In this document: positions 11,285 to 25,200 of the stretch, piece by piece | Position numbering within the stretch: the stretch's first letter is position 1 | Layout: every line of letters begins with the position of its first letter | From: Setaria digitata | Taxonomy: Eukaryota > Nematoda > Chromadorea > Rhabditida > Setariidae | Assembly (NCBI GenBank): GCA_003640385.1 | Contig: RCAB01000250.1 | Span: 28,647 to 92,646 of the forward strand | Length of the DNA stretch: 64,000 bases | Direction: 5' to 3' | The notes under the pieces: model-generated | The model's input: the letters and a program-made list of their open reading frames with translations, nothing else | What the model was told of the DNA's origin: nothing | Databases searched by the model: none | Position numbers and translations under genes: made by a program

Positions 11285-13008
11285 TACCCCTTTCTTTTCT
11301 TACATTCTTATCATAATCATTGCCGTATCTTTATCATCCATATTTCTCGACTCTCTCTCTTTTTGCATGTTTATCATTCATAAATATTGTCTTATCTCTA
11401 TCATCCATACCTATCTCTCCCTCCGTCTGTTTTCTTATCACTCAGTAATCATTGTCATATTCTTATCATATCCATATTTATCTTCTTTCCTTTTTTCACA
11501 TCTTTTATTTATTTCGAAATTGCAATTGCCATTATTATTTAGAGCTTTCATATTGCAAGATTGTTAGCGAATTTTCAACATTTCTTTTTTTTTTACTATT
11601 TATCAAAATTATTCTAATAACTATTGACAATTTTAAATTTAATAAATTAATTAGCTAATTACTTTTAATTCCTCTCTACCTTCTTCTTTCCCTCTCTCCC
11701 TCGCTCTCTCGTTGTATTTTTTCATACCTTTTGATTAATTTTTTTTTTTTTTTTTCGCAGCAATATAAAAAATAATTCTAACCTAAAATTAACAGTTCTT
11801 TCTGTTATATTTCCCAAAATAAAATATTATTGCTAATATTTATAAATTAACAAGAACATGTTCAATTAAATGTGTAAATTAATTAATCACATCAATAAAT
11901 ATCGTTCGCAAATTAAGCAAAATGAACGAATGAATCAAAAAAGAAAAAAAAAAAGAAGGGATGAGAGATAATGGAATGGATTTAAATCATTTAAAATTTA
12001 AAATACATATGTCAGGCGTTATGCGTAATGAGCTTTTTATGTTGTAAATTTAAAATTTTCTTTTTTTTTTTTCTTCCTTTATGTGGAGAAAGTTTTTTTT
12101 CTTTTAAGTGAAAAATAATTTAGATTTTTTTTTTTATAAATTTAACGATGGAATTATTTAAATTTTTATTTTTCATTTTTTAAAGATTTTTGCTCAATGA
12201 CTAAATACAAAACACATATCTTACATGTAGAAGTATTTATACATATGATAACTTATTGTTTATTCATTTACTTATTTATTTATTACGTATATAATTTATA
12301 CCATATTAAGTAAATAATATTTAATAAATATATTTTAACAATATTTCTCAAAAATCTTTGACAATCATTTACAATTTATAAAAAATATTTTTTATTTTTT
12401 TGTTTTTCTTTTTTTTTCTCTCACTATTATTGCCTCATATACTCTTTAACAATTTATTTTATTAACAGGAGGTTAAAACACTACTAAACATTATAATTAA
12501 TTAATTAATAGGATATTCATAATTATTAGTCTATGCGTATATGTAGCGATTTGTAATTAAAATCAATATTTTGTTTGAATTTTAGGCGATATTATATCGT
12601 GATAATAATGATTCAAAAAAAAAATTACTAAAAATTAATTGAAGGAAAAAAAAAATTTAAGATTATTAATAATTAATATTTTTTTAAAAAAAAATATGAT
12701 TGTTAATAATTAATATTCTATTAGTGATTGCTATTATATGAATAATTTTTGATTAAAATAAAATCAATCAATATTTTGTTTGTCTTTTAAAATGCTATCA
12801 GATTTCAGTGATAAGACAAATGATCTCCAAGCAGTTTAACTGAGCACAATTTCGATTTTAAAAGTTCTTTAGAAAAGAAAAATTAGATTCAATTAAAAAC
12901 AAAAAAGAAAACAAAATGATAATAACTTGGACTATAGCAGTTGTTTGTTATTTTGATAATAGGAAAATTTGAAAATAAAATTTTAAACAAAGGAGAAGAG
13001 AGAAAGAG

Positions 13009-13011
13009 AGG

Positions 13012-13063
<52 letters not shown>

Positions 13064-13067
13064 GGGA
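13009..13067. repeat. (AG)n microsatellite
   Basis: AG-dinucleotide tract with a few GGG interruptions. It is the opposite-strand counterpart of the TC tracts at 9.6 and 11.3 kb. Confidence 0.9.
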
Positions 13068-13339
13068 AGATTGAAAGAAAGATGTAATTGAGCATTTTTA
13101 AAGGAGAAATTCTCTTTAAATTTATACTTGAGCTCCTAATTATATGTTACAGATCAAATACTCTAATAAATAACTAAAAACTTTGATTACTCATTAATTA
13201 CTTATTATAATTTCAATGTCTTCATAAAAATTAAATTTTACATTCAAAAAAATTATTAAATAATTACTTTTAATAAAGAAAAAAACAGTTCGGTGTATAA
13301 TGACAAAAAAAAAAAAAAAAAGAGTATAAAAAAAATTGT

Positions 13340-13415
13340 TTCCTTTGGGAGATAATTCGGCATCTTTCGGAGGATAATTCGGCTTCTTTCGGGGATAATT
13401 CGGCGGCTCCTTCAA
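13340..13415. repeat. Short tandem repeat of GATAATTCGGC units, about 20-21 bp
   Basis: GATAATTCGGC recurs three times, separated by variants of ATCTTTCGGAG. On the minus strand it is translatable within a 13194-13454 open frame (short Pro-Asn-Tyr-Pro-Lys repeats). No start context, splice structure or homologue supports a gene. Confidence 0.65.
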
Positions 13416-13529
13416 GGGAATGCACTTCCTACTATCCTCAGTAATATGATTCAATCTTGATGGGATGAAATTATTGCGTGTCGTCGTGCATCACCATAGA
13501 AACACAAAGATAGAGAGATAGGTATTACG

Positions 13530-13830
13530 TGCTATTGTACTGAACTTTTTGGCTCTTGTTAGCTATTATTTCCTTGTACGTGTCGAATAGTTGTAGTAGT
13601 AGTATTTGGATAAACTTTTATCAACGCTTATCAGCTGTACTTCCTGTATGTATCGAATAGTTGTAGTGGCTGTAACTAACTTCCTCTACGTGTCAAATAG
13701 TTGGGGTAGTAGTAGCAGTAGTGGATGGATTTTTTGGCACATATCAGCTATAATTTCCTCTCCTTGTCGGACAGTTGTAGCATTAGTGATAGTAGTACTG
13801 AATGAACTTTTTGGCTGTTCTTAACTGGAT
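13530..13830. repeat. Degenerate dispersed repeat cluster
   Basis: Variants of TTCCTxTACGTGTCGAATAG followed by TTGTAGTAGTAG occur at about 13570, 13639, 13680 and 13752. GAACTTTTTGGCT occurs near 13540 and 13803. Spacing is irregular (about 70, 41 and 72 nt), suggesting an old, decayed array just upstream of gck-2. Confidence 0.5.
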
Positions 13831-14436
13831 CTTTCTATGCGAATAAGATCTCGGTACTCGAAAGCACTGGACTTTTGGCTTTTAAGATTTATAGAAAATG
13901 CTCACTATTTGAAATATATTATTTCAAATTTTATATCGATGAAGGATTCTTTTTGCATATCTTTCATATAAGAAATAATAATACTAATGTTATAAAAAAT
14001 AAATAAATAATTTTTTTCCCGAAAATTTCACGAAGTTTTTTAAATTGAAATTTTGAAATTGAATTTTCTATCCTATCCTAAATAATAATTCATCTATTTT
14101 TTTTTTTCTCCTTTATTTTTAGGATATTACAAGTGTTTGTGTGTAACATTTATTTGTATTAATTATACAGTAGAGATAATGTGGCATGTGATACTATTCA
14201 ATACTATTCAGCATTTTAACGAACAGCTGTGAGCTTCAGCTTTTTGCAGCATCTGTCAATATTTCACTTCCTATTGCATATATCCAACCTTTAACAAGCA
14301 GGTGCAAATTCATTTCATTTCCATTTAGCTTATTTACACGAGAAATTAACTTTTATTGTTTCAATATTTTCAACATTAATAATTTTGTTGTAATTAATTA
14401 AAGGTAAAGATAATAGGAATGATATGATTGAAATAT

Positions 14437-14441
14437 TTCAG
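14437..14441 (+). other. Probable spliced-leader trans-splice acceptor, gck-2
   Basis: ATTTCAG ends at 14441, only three bases (ATA) before the ATG at 14445. This leaves almost no 5' UTR, as expected for a spliced-leader acceptor in a worm gene. Confidence 0.6.
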
Positions 14442-14444
14442 ATA

Positions 14445-17400
14445 ATGAGTTTAGATGTTATTAAGCGAGCCGATCCAACGGATGACTATGAATTGTTGCA
14501 ACGAGTAGGTTCGGGTACATATGGTGAAGTTTATAAAGCCAAGCATATTAGGTTCCATTTATACATTTTAGATTTTCTTTCTTTTTTTTTTTTTTTTTTT
14601 TAAATACATCTAAAGATTAGAAAATGATTGAATTATTGATTGGAATTGATCGAAATGTTATCACATAAGTAGCATAAATCGATAGGCTTTAGTGATCGCT
14701 TGTTTCAAAATATTAGAAATGCTTTAATTTAATGTGCATCCAATTTGAAGTTATCCTTGTTAACAGTTATTTGCTATAATTTCACTGGATATTAAGTAAA
14801 TTTTAGTAAGCTTTAAATTGGTTTATGTTTTCTCTCCTTTATATTTATTAGTTATATTCCTCCTTAGCAGTAATTAAATTGTCAAAGTATTTACAGAACT
14901 GGTGAATTATCTGCGGTAAAAGTGGTAAAGCTAGAAGCTGGTGATAATTTTGCTGTTATTCAGCAAGAAATTTTGATGATACGCGGCTGTGTTCATCCGA
15001 ATATTATTGCTTATCATGGCAGTTATTTACGTCGTGACCGGCTGTGGATTGTTATGGAATATTGTAGTGGTGGTTCGCTTCAGGATATATATCATAGTAT
15101 GCTTTCAATTTTTTCTTTTTTTTTTGTATTTTAGGATTTTTGGAACATTTCTAATACTTTTAATTATATTATTTGTAGTTTTAATTTAATTACCATTCTC
15201 ACGTTAATACTGTAAAGCAGAACTATGGGTTTTCATTGCATAAATCGGCTTTATAGTCATCGCATTCCTATAGGCCTACCACAGGGAGAATACAGTTAGA
15301 TGAAGTTCAAAGCGAAACAAATGCTGTAATGTTTAATAAGAAAGTGAAAATATCTTGAGCGCTTTTTTCATTTAAAGCTTTATGCTATTATTTGTTCAAT
15401 TATAGAATATTCCTGCAGCATTTTTTTCATCCTGAAAAAATGAAACTGATTGATAGAAGGGGAGAGGACCATATTTCTCCATTTTATTCAAATGGGCATG
15501 AATGTTTCAATTTGCATGAAGATTCTATGGCTTTTTTTTTTGTAGTGACTGGTCCTTTATCAGAGCTTCAAATAGCATTTGTATGTCGTGAAACACTGAA
15601 GGGTCTTCATTATCTTCATTCTAAGGGTATGGTGCATCGAGATGTAAAGGGAGCAAACATACTGCTTACCCATTCTGGTGATGTTAAACTTGGTATGTAG
15701 CATTTTTTTTTTTTTTCGTATTGATAAGGATTTTTTTTTAAGTTAAGGTTTTGCGAAATTTAGTTTTTATATTTGTTCAGCTGATTTTGGCATTGCTGCA
15801 CAAATTACCGCTACCATTGGAAAACGGAAATCGTTTATTGGTACTCCATATTGGTAAGTTATGGACTTATATATTTCATTCATATTTTAGTTCTTCAGAA
15901 TTAGTTTCAATTTTTTTTTTTTTTTCTTGTCATGATGCGTAATCTCTTTTCTTATCATCAGGATGGCACCAGAAGTAGCATGTGTGGAGCGTCGAGGTGG
16001 TTATGGTGTCGAATGCGATGTTTGGGCCGTTGGCATTACGGCAGTAGAATTAGCTGAATTGCAACCACCTCTGTTTGATTTGCATCCTATGCAGGTTTTA
16101 TATCTTATGACAAAATCATCTTATAAACCACCAACACTCAAAGATAAATATAAATGGTAAGTTCTTAACCATAATTCATCTTGAATCTTGCAAAATCACA
16201 GTTAATGAACCCTTTTTTTTTTAGCTGAACTGCAACTGACTGAGTCGGTTTAATCTCACACTTTTTTCGAGTTAGTACAATAGTATTATTGCCCTATACT
16301 TTCCCAGATCAATTTATTAAAAAATACTTTTAGTGCTTACCGTCAGATTATTCCCTTCGTATTCGTGATTAATTATTTTCACTTACAAAAAAGAAAATTT
16401 TCCTGGATTACCCGCATCACTGGAAACACAAATTATTTCATTACTACTGATTCTTTTAGGTCACCATTCTTTCATGACTTCATCAAACAATGTTTGACAA
16501 AAAATCCAAAAAAGAGACCAACTCCAGAAAAACTTTTAACAGTACGTTTTTTAAAATTTAGCAAACCACTTTCTGTTGTTGTGATATGCTACGGAGCAGC
16601 TTTAATATTCTGTAAAGATTCATAGTAGTTTTTAAATTCAGATTTGTAATCCATCTCTCATTTTAGAGTCACCATTTCGTTCTTGGAGCACTTTCTTCAA
16701 GAATGACCCGCGATCTGCTTGATAAGGTTAACAATCCTGGTGGTGTATCTTCCGCTTCTGTATTCGGTCGACAGTTTTCCTCAGTCTATACAGATGATGA
16801 TGAAGAGGTTTACTTTAAAAGGGAATTCAATCTTGTTTTTTTAGCCATTAAGGAACTAATTTTTGTCGTCGAAATATTTTCATGTTTTCTCCCAGTTTAT
16901 TTAGGGTGAGATGTTGACAATATCGCGAATTAAATCGCGTAGTCGTGCCCATCCTCGTGCCGCTCAAGATGCAATACGTGTATGTGATGATGCAAATGCA
17001 CTTATGGCGCGAATTTGGGGTGAACCATCAACATCCGAAGTTTCAGTAGCAAATTTTGGTCGACATTATCATGAGGTTGTTTTTTTTTTCTTTTTTTGGA
17101 TGAGAATTAATTATGTACACGGTTATATCGGTGAGTTTTGTATTAAAATTCTCAATTTTTCATTTTTATATTCAAGGATCGAACACTTCCTGCCAAAGAA
17201 CATCCACCACTACCAGATGTTGTTCAAGCCTTATCACTGCTTAATGATAACGACGGTGTTATAAATGATGTAGATGATGGAGTCTTTTGTTCATCAGATC
17301 AAATCAATGGTGATTTTTATTTTTAGATTAGACTTATTAAATTCTTAACACGATATCATTACGGCAAGTTATGTCATAAACTAGAAATGAGAGTCTTAAA

Positions 17401-19812
17401 CTTGATAGGCTAACAGTTCTGCCTGAAACTTCATTTGCATCTCATTTCAACAACATAATTTTAGTACATACTTCAGGATCTTCTGGTTCAGATTTTTTTA
17501 TGCCTCAACGTCCACCACGTACTAAGCAGCCAGCAAAACGATCTTCGTCACTTGAATCACCACATTCCCACCCGTGTTTGAGCGAAGAAGTGAGGCATCG
17601 AGTTAATGGTTGCTCAAGTTATCTTCTGCCACGACCTCAGACTTGTTTCGGATTACCTCCAACACCAAAGGTATTTTGCTGAAATATAAATTCAAATATG
17701 TCTATTTAATTGTGTGACAAAAATTTCTTTGTTATCTACTTAATAATCTTCTGAAAACTTGTCAAATCTATTATCTTAAAACTCATGATTTTTTTTAGGT
17801 CGCGATGGGTGCATGTTTTTCGCTTATCTTCCATGATTGTCCGTTGCATATAAATAGTACCGCAACTTGGATTCATCCTAATACTTCGCGTCAGTTTTTG
17901 TTAATTGGTGCTGAAGAAGGGATTTTCACGCTAGATATGGATGAATTGCATGAAGCAGCAATGGTTTTGATACACAAACGGCGTTGTTCATGGTTACATG
18001 TGCAGAAGAATATTCTGATGGCCGTACAAGGTTTGATTTTCAAATCTTCTTTTAAATTGTTTGCTGCTTTAAGATGAAATTGATAGGTGCGTTATTATGT
18101 TTTGGCAGGTGTTATAGATAAAATATGAACAAAAGAATTAGTAAGAGAGTTAAAATTTAAGCATGATCAGAAATAATTTCATCTGAGATGGAAATTGTAG
18201 GGAGAACTCCGTACCTGTATCGTCATGATTTGGTTGCTTTGTCGTTGCGAAATCTTACCCAGAGGATATCAAAACCGATGAACAAAATTCCCGAAAAATA
18301 TCTACCAAAGAAACTTGCTATAACTACACGTCTACCTGAAACCAAGTATGTATCTAAAGAGAAAAGAGAAACCAAGTCTCTCTTCAAACTTGATTTTTCG
18401 CTACAGTTGCATAATTTTAAAAGGACTAGAATTCTTAAGCTGAAAACGTTTACAAACCTGTTCTAAATTCCTTATCTAACTTATAGAGATGTTATTCACT
18501 GCAATGTAGCACGAAGTGGCGTAAATGGTAATGTGTATCTTTGTTGCGCAACACCATCTGCTGTAATATTATTCCAATGGTACGAACCTTTAGCTAAATT
18601 TCTTATTCTGAAAACAGTGGAAATGCGCATTCCTCATTTCCCGCTCCGACCTTTTCAACTGATATATTCTGCTGGAACAGATGCTGATTTTCCAAAGGTA
18701 AAATTCCTTATAATTAGTGAAATTTATCCATTTTTCTTTTGCTGGATGAATTGATTATTCGTTAACAGTCAGTGGCGTATTCTCATTTCTAGGTTTGTTT
18801 AGCGGTGTACAAAGGAGTAGGACGTAAATTTCATCTTCACTATGTAAATTTTAATGACGAAACTGTACATTGCGATTTGATTGGACAAGATCGAGCGGAA
18901 GCAGTTTGTCTTGGTGTTGTTGCATTGAAACAAGTGGATAGAGTGCGTATTTTGTTTGCAAGAGTTAATTTTTCGAAATTTAACAAGGCTGCTCATTAGT
19001 GGAATTGAGGAAGGTTGCTCATCAACAGCTTCTTCATGTGATATGGATTTTTATGCTACCAGCCATAATATTATTCTATATTATTCTACCAGAAGTGTTA
19101 TTTTAGTTGTGCATTTCAGTCCATTTTCTCTTTTTCTTTTTTTTTTTTTTTTTTTTTTGAAAAGAAAATTTAGGACGCGTTGCTATTATGCTACGAGAAC
19201 CGATGTGTTGTGGTCAATCAGGAAGGAATTGTTAAATCATCTCGTCTTTCGCCAGCACAATTCAAATTTGGCTTTCAAATTGAAAATCTTGTTTCGCTTT
19301 CAGACTCAATTCTTGCTTTTCATCCACATGGCGTGCAGGTACTAAAATATGATTGAATTTTCTTTTTTAAACATTAAAATTCAAGCCTAATAAATTTTAA
19401 AATCACTTTTTTCTTTAAGGGTCGTGCATTTGTTGATGGCTCAATTACACAAGATATTAACGATCCAAATAACATTTATCAAGTCGTAGGAAGTGACAAG
19501 TAAGCATTTATTTGGTCTGTCCGTTCAAACAGAGCAACAATTAAGAAATCCGATTGTAATTAAAAAAGTCATAGAACAGTTTTCTATTTAGCAGTGATGT
19601 TATTTTGATGCTTTAAATTGTCGTGGGAATTTTGCTATAATTGAAGTCGCTAACTTAAAATTCAAATAATCCAAAATCATTTACACGCATTGTTTTAAAT
19701 CTGTGCATATACTTCCAGATTGGTAGTTTTGAAACGAAGAGAAACATCTTCAGCAGCAGATTTGTGTGATCTGTGTATACTGACTGGACACGAAAGTACT
19801 CTTGCTGGTTAA
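14445..19812 (+). CDS. gck-2: GCK-family Ser/Thr kinase with CNH domain, MAP4K3/MAP4K5 ortholog
   Basis: Upstream kinase of stress-MAPK and nutrient signalling. Seventeen exons: 14445-14551, 14897-15096, 15546-15692, 15781-15853, 15962-16156, 16460-16541, 16667-16807, 16905-17075, 17177-17309, 17465-17670, 17799-18030, 18201-18345, 18487-18697, 18793-18942, 19174-19338, 19420-19499, 19719-19812; phases close, 843 residues. The kinase domain (about 16-280) has the [12 protein letters not shown] glycine loop, Lys44 (SAVKVVK), [10 protein letters not shown] with Asp135, DFG at 153-155 and activation segment [22 protein letters not shown] and [17 protein letters not shown] are typical of the MAP4K3/5 subgroup. 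A Pro-rich linker ([10 protein letters not shown]) comes next, followed by a C-terminal citron-homology domain (about 490-830) containing [18 protein letters not shown] and [18 protein letters not shown]. Confidence 0.95.
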
Positions 19813-19823
19813 AGGACTCTTGC

Positions 19824-19829
19824 AATAAA
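19824..19829 (+). terminator. Candidate polyadenylation signal of gck-2
   Basis: AATAAA twelve bases after the stop codon. It would give a very short 3' UTR; later AT-rich hexamers could be used instead. Confidence 0.4.
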
Positions 19830-21045
19830 CTGGCACACTAGTTAGAAAACAGTAATATTGGTATTTTGTTAACTTCATGATTGCTAGTTTTTTTTTTCTT
19901 ATTTCAAATAACTTTTAGTCCCTAGTAAATTTTGCTTGATATTAAAAAAGTTGTTGCTTTGAAATAATTTTTGGATTTGAGTCGTACTTAGAAGTGATTG
20001 CTTTGGTCACTGTACGGACTTTGTTTATAGTGTAAACTTTTAAATTTAATAATTTCACCAGTAATATCTGTTTCATTTCCGAATTATATTCAGTTTCGCT
20101 TGTCTTTGCTGCATTCCTTTTTGTGATACGCAAATACTGAAATGTAAATGTTGTGATAATACTCTTTTTTCGTGCCATTTGCCTGGTTAATCGAAAATTA
20201 GATGAATTTAGGAGTTTGAATAAAGTCATTGTAAAATATTACAAATATTACCATTTCTTGTTCGTTTTACAGTAGGATTGAAATGGGTCATCATAGTAAC
20301 TAAACCTGATACTACTGATAATATGAGTGCTTTTTCTGTTTTTTGCAGAGCTTTATTTCATCTTTTCTAATTTTGAAATCTGGTCCGTCCTTTTATACCT
20401 TGTAGTGTTTTTTTTTTCTTTTAATTACAGTTTGATTTATATAATTTTTTTCCCTGTTTTGATTTTTATTTAGATTGGAATTGGAATTTTAAATAGCCGA
20501 ATCAACTTTTAGAGATAGTTTACCAATGCAGTTCTACTGAAACCAAAGCACAGATTGCTAAATTTTCCAAAGGTACAAATCGGAGATGTCAAGCTCATTA
20601 CCTCAACTATTAATGATTCTAAATATCCTTTTACTGAGAATTCCGATGGTAGCAACTAGCTAGGTCATTGTTTACATGTTCGTATAAGACGGTCTTCAGT
20701 GTTCCTCCGTTTTTGTTTTTTATTTCATTTCTTTCCTTTCCTATTTTTTTTCCCCCTTGCAATTAGCAATTCTCATTTAATGTCTGATCGTCGTTCACTG
20801 ATGTTTATCGTTTGGTAATGTTTCGAAATGAATGATTTCATACAATAATCTAACTAGACTAGGAGCTATTACGACAAACTTCTGTCGTATTTATCATTAA
20901 TACTAAAACTTGATAGATGCATTCTGAAGAAGTTCAAAAAGTTGATACTTGGCAGACCAGACGTAGCTAAAAAAAAAAATAAAAAAAAAAAAAAGAAAAG
21001 GAAGAAAGTGTTTACTTAATTTCTTCAAAAGATTGAATTATCTTC

Positions 21046-21076
<31 letters not shown>

Positions 21077-22195
21077 TTCTGTAGAAGATATTTGAGGTTC
21101 AATTTTATTGGATGCAATTTTAAGATAAAGAAAAGAGATGCAGGCTATCATTTTCTTATCTAAACAATTATGTTAAAACTATTTTTTCATCTTTTTCCGA
21201 ATAGCATTTATTCTGTTGCTGTAAATTGATTTCCTCCATTAAGCTATCAATGAAAAGAGTTTTTTCAACAATCAAATGAACTACTAATCAAATCTTAGTT
21301 GCTTACATTCATCCTCTATTTTCGCTTTAAAGACAGGAAAATAAGAAAAAAAGTAAGGAAAAAAAAAAAAACTAGAAGAGCATTTAGACAATTTGGGGAT
21401 GTAGAATTATTATTATTATTTTTTTTCCAAGAATGAAAAATGAAACACTTCTAATGAAGGGCAGCCTGAAATTAGTCCTGGAATTATAAGAAATTCATTC
21501 TTTGATGAAATAAGAAATTTCCTAATATCTTGGAAAAAAAAAAAATTATTGAACTATATTCATTCAGCATTGTATTACGGAATATTCCAATACTCAATCC
21601 GGTAGTAGCAACTTTTTTTTCCTGAATATTTTTTTCTCATTCGCGCAATTTTAGCATTGTAAATTTATGATGATTTAGAAAGTTTGTTTATTCTAACAAA
21701 TTACAAAAATTAAGCAATTTCATTAAACAAATCCATTAATTAATGCGATTTAAATAAAAATGAGATATAGACAAGGGGAAGTATTCGAAGCACAAATTTC
21801 AAGTATTTTTTGTTGGCAAAATAAATGCTAGGAACATATTTTAAGCCAAAATGAAAAACAAATAAATCGTTTTAGCTTTTTAATTTTGATAAAAAGAAGA
21901 AAAAAAAAAAGAAAAGAGAACAAAAAAGAGAGAAAAATTGAAGATATATGGAATCCACAATTAAAAAGAAAAAGCAAACATTGTATATATGTAATATGTA
22001 ATGTTAAAAAAGAAATATAAATATATATATATTTTTTTCTTTTTTTTAATTAAAAAAGAAATGTAAATATATATATATTTTTTTAAATGTATATATTTAT
22101 ATTTCTTTAAGTCAAATTTTTACCATCTAGAATTTTTACATCTAGGACTAAAAGAACTACTCTTTAGCAAGTTCAAATTAAATTTCCATTTGGTA
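19830..22195. other. Convergent intergenic region, gck-2 and pst-1
   Basis: Two convergent 3' ends face each other. Sequence to about 20950 is mixed in composition and may be 3' UTR; beyond that it is AT-rich with homopolymer runs and (TA)n-like sequence near 22020-22100. A 95-codon minus-strand open frame at 19942-20229 has no recognisable similarity and is not called. Confidence 0.5.
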
Positions 22196-22201
22196 CTTAA
22201 A

Positions 22202-25200
22202 TTATGTGGTTCGATGATGACGAGTATAAATGGTACCAAAAATAGCTGCAAATGTTATCATTAGGCCAAAGATAGATAAAGCAGACATTGGATGGCCATA
22301 GGCTATCGCTGAAAGTAATATTGAAAGTATTTGCCTTAATGTCATCATAACAGCAAATATTACTGGCCCAAATCGTTCAATTGTAGCATAAATTGCAACC
22401 TGAAAACGATGATATAAAAAATTTTCAAAAACAAAAAAAAAAAAAAAACAAAAAAAGATCTTTGGAGTAATTTAAATAAGAGTTAACATAATAAGCCTCA
22501 ATTATTGTATAAAAGTCATCTAGCTGCTGTAACAAATATTAAAAAATAATATTATAAGAAAAATTTCTTAAATTATTTAGATGCAATTTTAAAAATGTAA
22601 TGAAAAAAAAACGAAAAATATTACAGTAGACTGTGATCACTTTGAATTTCCTCAAATTAGCAGCATATTATTTGTATTATTTGAGTAATAAAAAGAACAA
22701 AAAAAAAAAAAAAAAAAAAGTTAAAATAAGTAAAATTTAAAGAAAAAAAAAAAAAAAAACTAATATCTAAGCATCTAAGTAATCCTTTATTATCTAAAAT
22801 GTTGAAATAAATTAATGAAAGAAACAAAAAATAAAATAAAATTTAAATGAAACCTGTCCTAAAGCGCCCGTTAGAGATAATAAAATTATATCTCGTGCAA
22901 ATCCTTCATGAGTTACTAAAAATTGAAACGGCGAAAGAAGTTTCCCTTCCATTACAAGCGTTACAAGGCACAAAATCATGCTAAATATATTCACACCAAA
23001 CATCATCTGAAAATAAGTAAATAAATAAATAAGCAAATAAATAAATAAACGAATAAATAAATAAAATTAAAATTTACAATTTAGTATTATATAACTGGTG
23101 CTATCATTTTTTTTTTTTTCTATGCTAATTTTATCAAAAAAAAAGTTATTGCTTAATCATTTATTTCCAATATTCGCTATTATTGGCTGCTTTTTAGATA
23201 GCATTTGAATTTGTGACATAATCTAGGAGAGTAGATTTGATTCTACAAATTAAATTTACATCATTTAAAAAAAAAAAAAAGAAAAAAAGAAAAAAAAGAA
23301 AGGCATTAAAAAGTCTTACAGTATTAAAAAAGGTATAGTACGGAATATGTATGAACTGAGTTGAAAAATGGAAACTTTACGAATCATTTGAGAAAAAAAA
23401 AAAATTAAATTAATATGAATGAAACATAAAAGGAGACTAAATATTATAAAGTTAATTTGCAATAAATTATCAATTTTATGATTTGGAATTCATAAACAAA
23501 CTTAATCAAATAGAAATTAAATATGGGAAAGAAAAAAAAAAAAACTAAATGTTACAAAAGTTAATTTGTGATAATTTATTAATTTTATGATCTAAACCGA
23601 ATTTGCAACAAATTTAATTAACACCAATTTAGTATGAAAGGAAACAAAATCAAGTATAATATAGTTAAATTGTGATAATTTATCAGTTTTTATGTTTCCA
23701 AATTCATAATTCATTCCTCAGTAAAGCAAGATTAATTAAAATTTTATTCAGAACCTGATATCTGGAAACTCGTGGTCGAACATCAAAGAGTTTCTTCTGC
23801 CAGTTCAATGTGAAAGCATCGAATAAAAGATAACCGAACATTAAGCAAATACCGGAAAATGTAGTCACACGATTTGATGATAAAAATGCTAAAATTTGAT
23901 AGATTTACAATTGAAAATGTGATACAGTCATTTCATTTTCATTTATTTTGAGAGAGATTTATCGAATTTCAACAATATAAAATCCAATTAACACCAAATC
24001 GGAAACAAAGAAAACAGAGAAATTATCAATGATAAAAATATAAACAGTGAAATTTATCTCATCAAAACAATCTAATTAAAAAAAAGATTAGTTTTAAAAA
24101 TAATTTTATTAAGAAAAAAAAAAGAAAAGATTTGTTTTTTTTTTTTTAATCTTTCAGATCCTAGATTTCATTTATTCATCAAATTGTTTCAGTATAAATT
24201 TCCTTTCTTTACTTTTTTTTTTTTTTTATTTTTGTTATTTCCGAAATACAATATTTTTTGGATGTAGAAAAAAAAAAACCTAGCACTGAAAATTATTTAT
24301 TTTTTAAATAAAATTATTTATATGACAAAATTTTTTATTTTTTTTAGTACAACTTTTTTTTTTCAAAAAAAAAAAAAGAAAAATTATTGAAATTTTTGCT
24401 AATTACAATGATTTTTTTTCTTCTCCTACAACTTTTACTAATTATTATTACTTTTTTTTTTTTGTAAATTGTTCATACCATTAGAATTAAATGTTTTTGA
24501 GTTATTTGAGAGAAGAAATAACGATGCACCAAATGCAAGCATAACAGTACAAATATATTCACCACATCCATAGCGTTCATCTCTGATAATGAAACCCATC
24601 AACATTGTTGGTAGCACTTTTGATGCTTTACAAACTGTCTAAAAATATTATTTCAATTTCTTTTTTTTAATTTAAGTTAAGGAAAAAAAAAATATTTTAT
24701 TTTGTTAAAAAATTTAATTTGAGTGAAAAAAAAAAAAAGAAAGGAAAAGAGAGGAAAAATTATTTACTTTTTTAAAAAAATTTAATTTGAGAAAAAAAAA
24801 AAAAAAAAGGAGAAATATATTTAAATTTTTTTTTTTTTTTTTTTTTTAAGTTTTGACTTAAAGAAGAGGAAAACTAAAATTTATTAAATCACTTCATTTT
24901 TTTTTTTTTTTTTAATTTGATTTAAAAATAAAGAGAAAAAGTAACATTGGACTTTCTTTACTATATGTAATTATTGTTTTCGTTTCTCTTTTTTTTTTCT
25001 ACAAATATTTTAAATGTCAAAATTATCAATGTATCAAAAAAGAAAAAATTTACAATTAATGAAAGTTGTATAATTAAAATTTCTTTTTTTTTTTCTGATA
25101 AAAAAAAAAAACTAAACTTACTTGAGTTGGAAATGAAACAAATTTCAATGCTTCATACTGACACCATGATGAGAGCGTATTGGAAAAAGATGTAAATAAA

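Larger units (their letters stand above)
8738..14436. other. 5.7-kb divergent intergenic spacer
   Basis: Lies between two divergently transcribed genes, so it should contain both promoters. It holds no convincing coding exon. Recognised content is (TC)n at 9614-9660 and 11250-11284, (AG)n at 13009-13067, a 42-bp minisatellite at 10255-10650, a 20-21-bp repeat near 13340-13415, a degenerate repeat cluster at 13530-13830, and a less AT-rich patch at 9290-9480. Open frames in the TC/AG tracts encode only Ser-Leu runs and are ignored. Confidence 0.6.

Noticed and set aside
13194..13454. 86-codon minus-strand frame with Pro-Asn-Tyr-Pro-Lys repeats
   Set aside because: The repeat is a short DNA tandem repeat; the rest of the frame is homopolymer-derived, and no splice pattern or homologue supports it.
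15404..15545. Possible upstream extension of gck-2 exon 3
   Set aside because: An acceptor at 15403 with the exon-2 phase reaches a stop quickly. Acceptor 15545 gives the conserved HMTGPLSEL junction.
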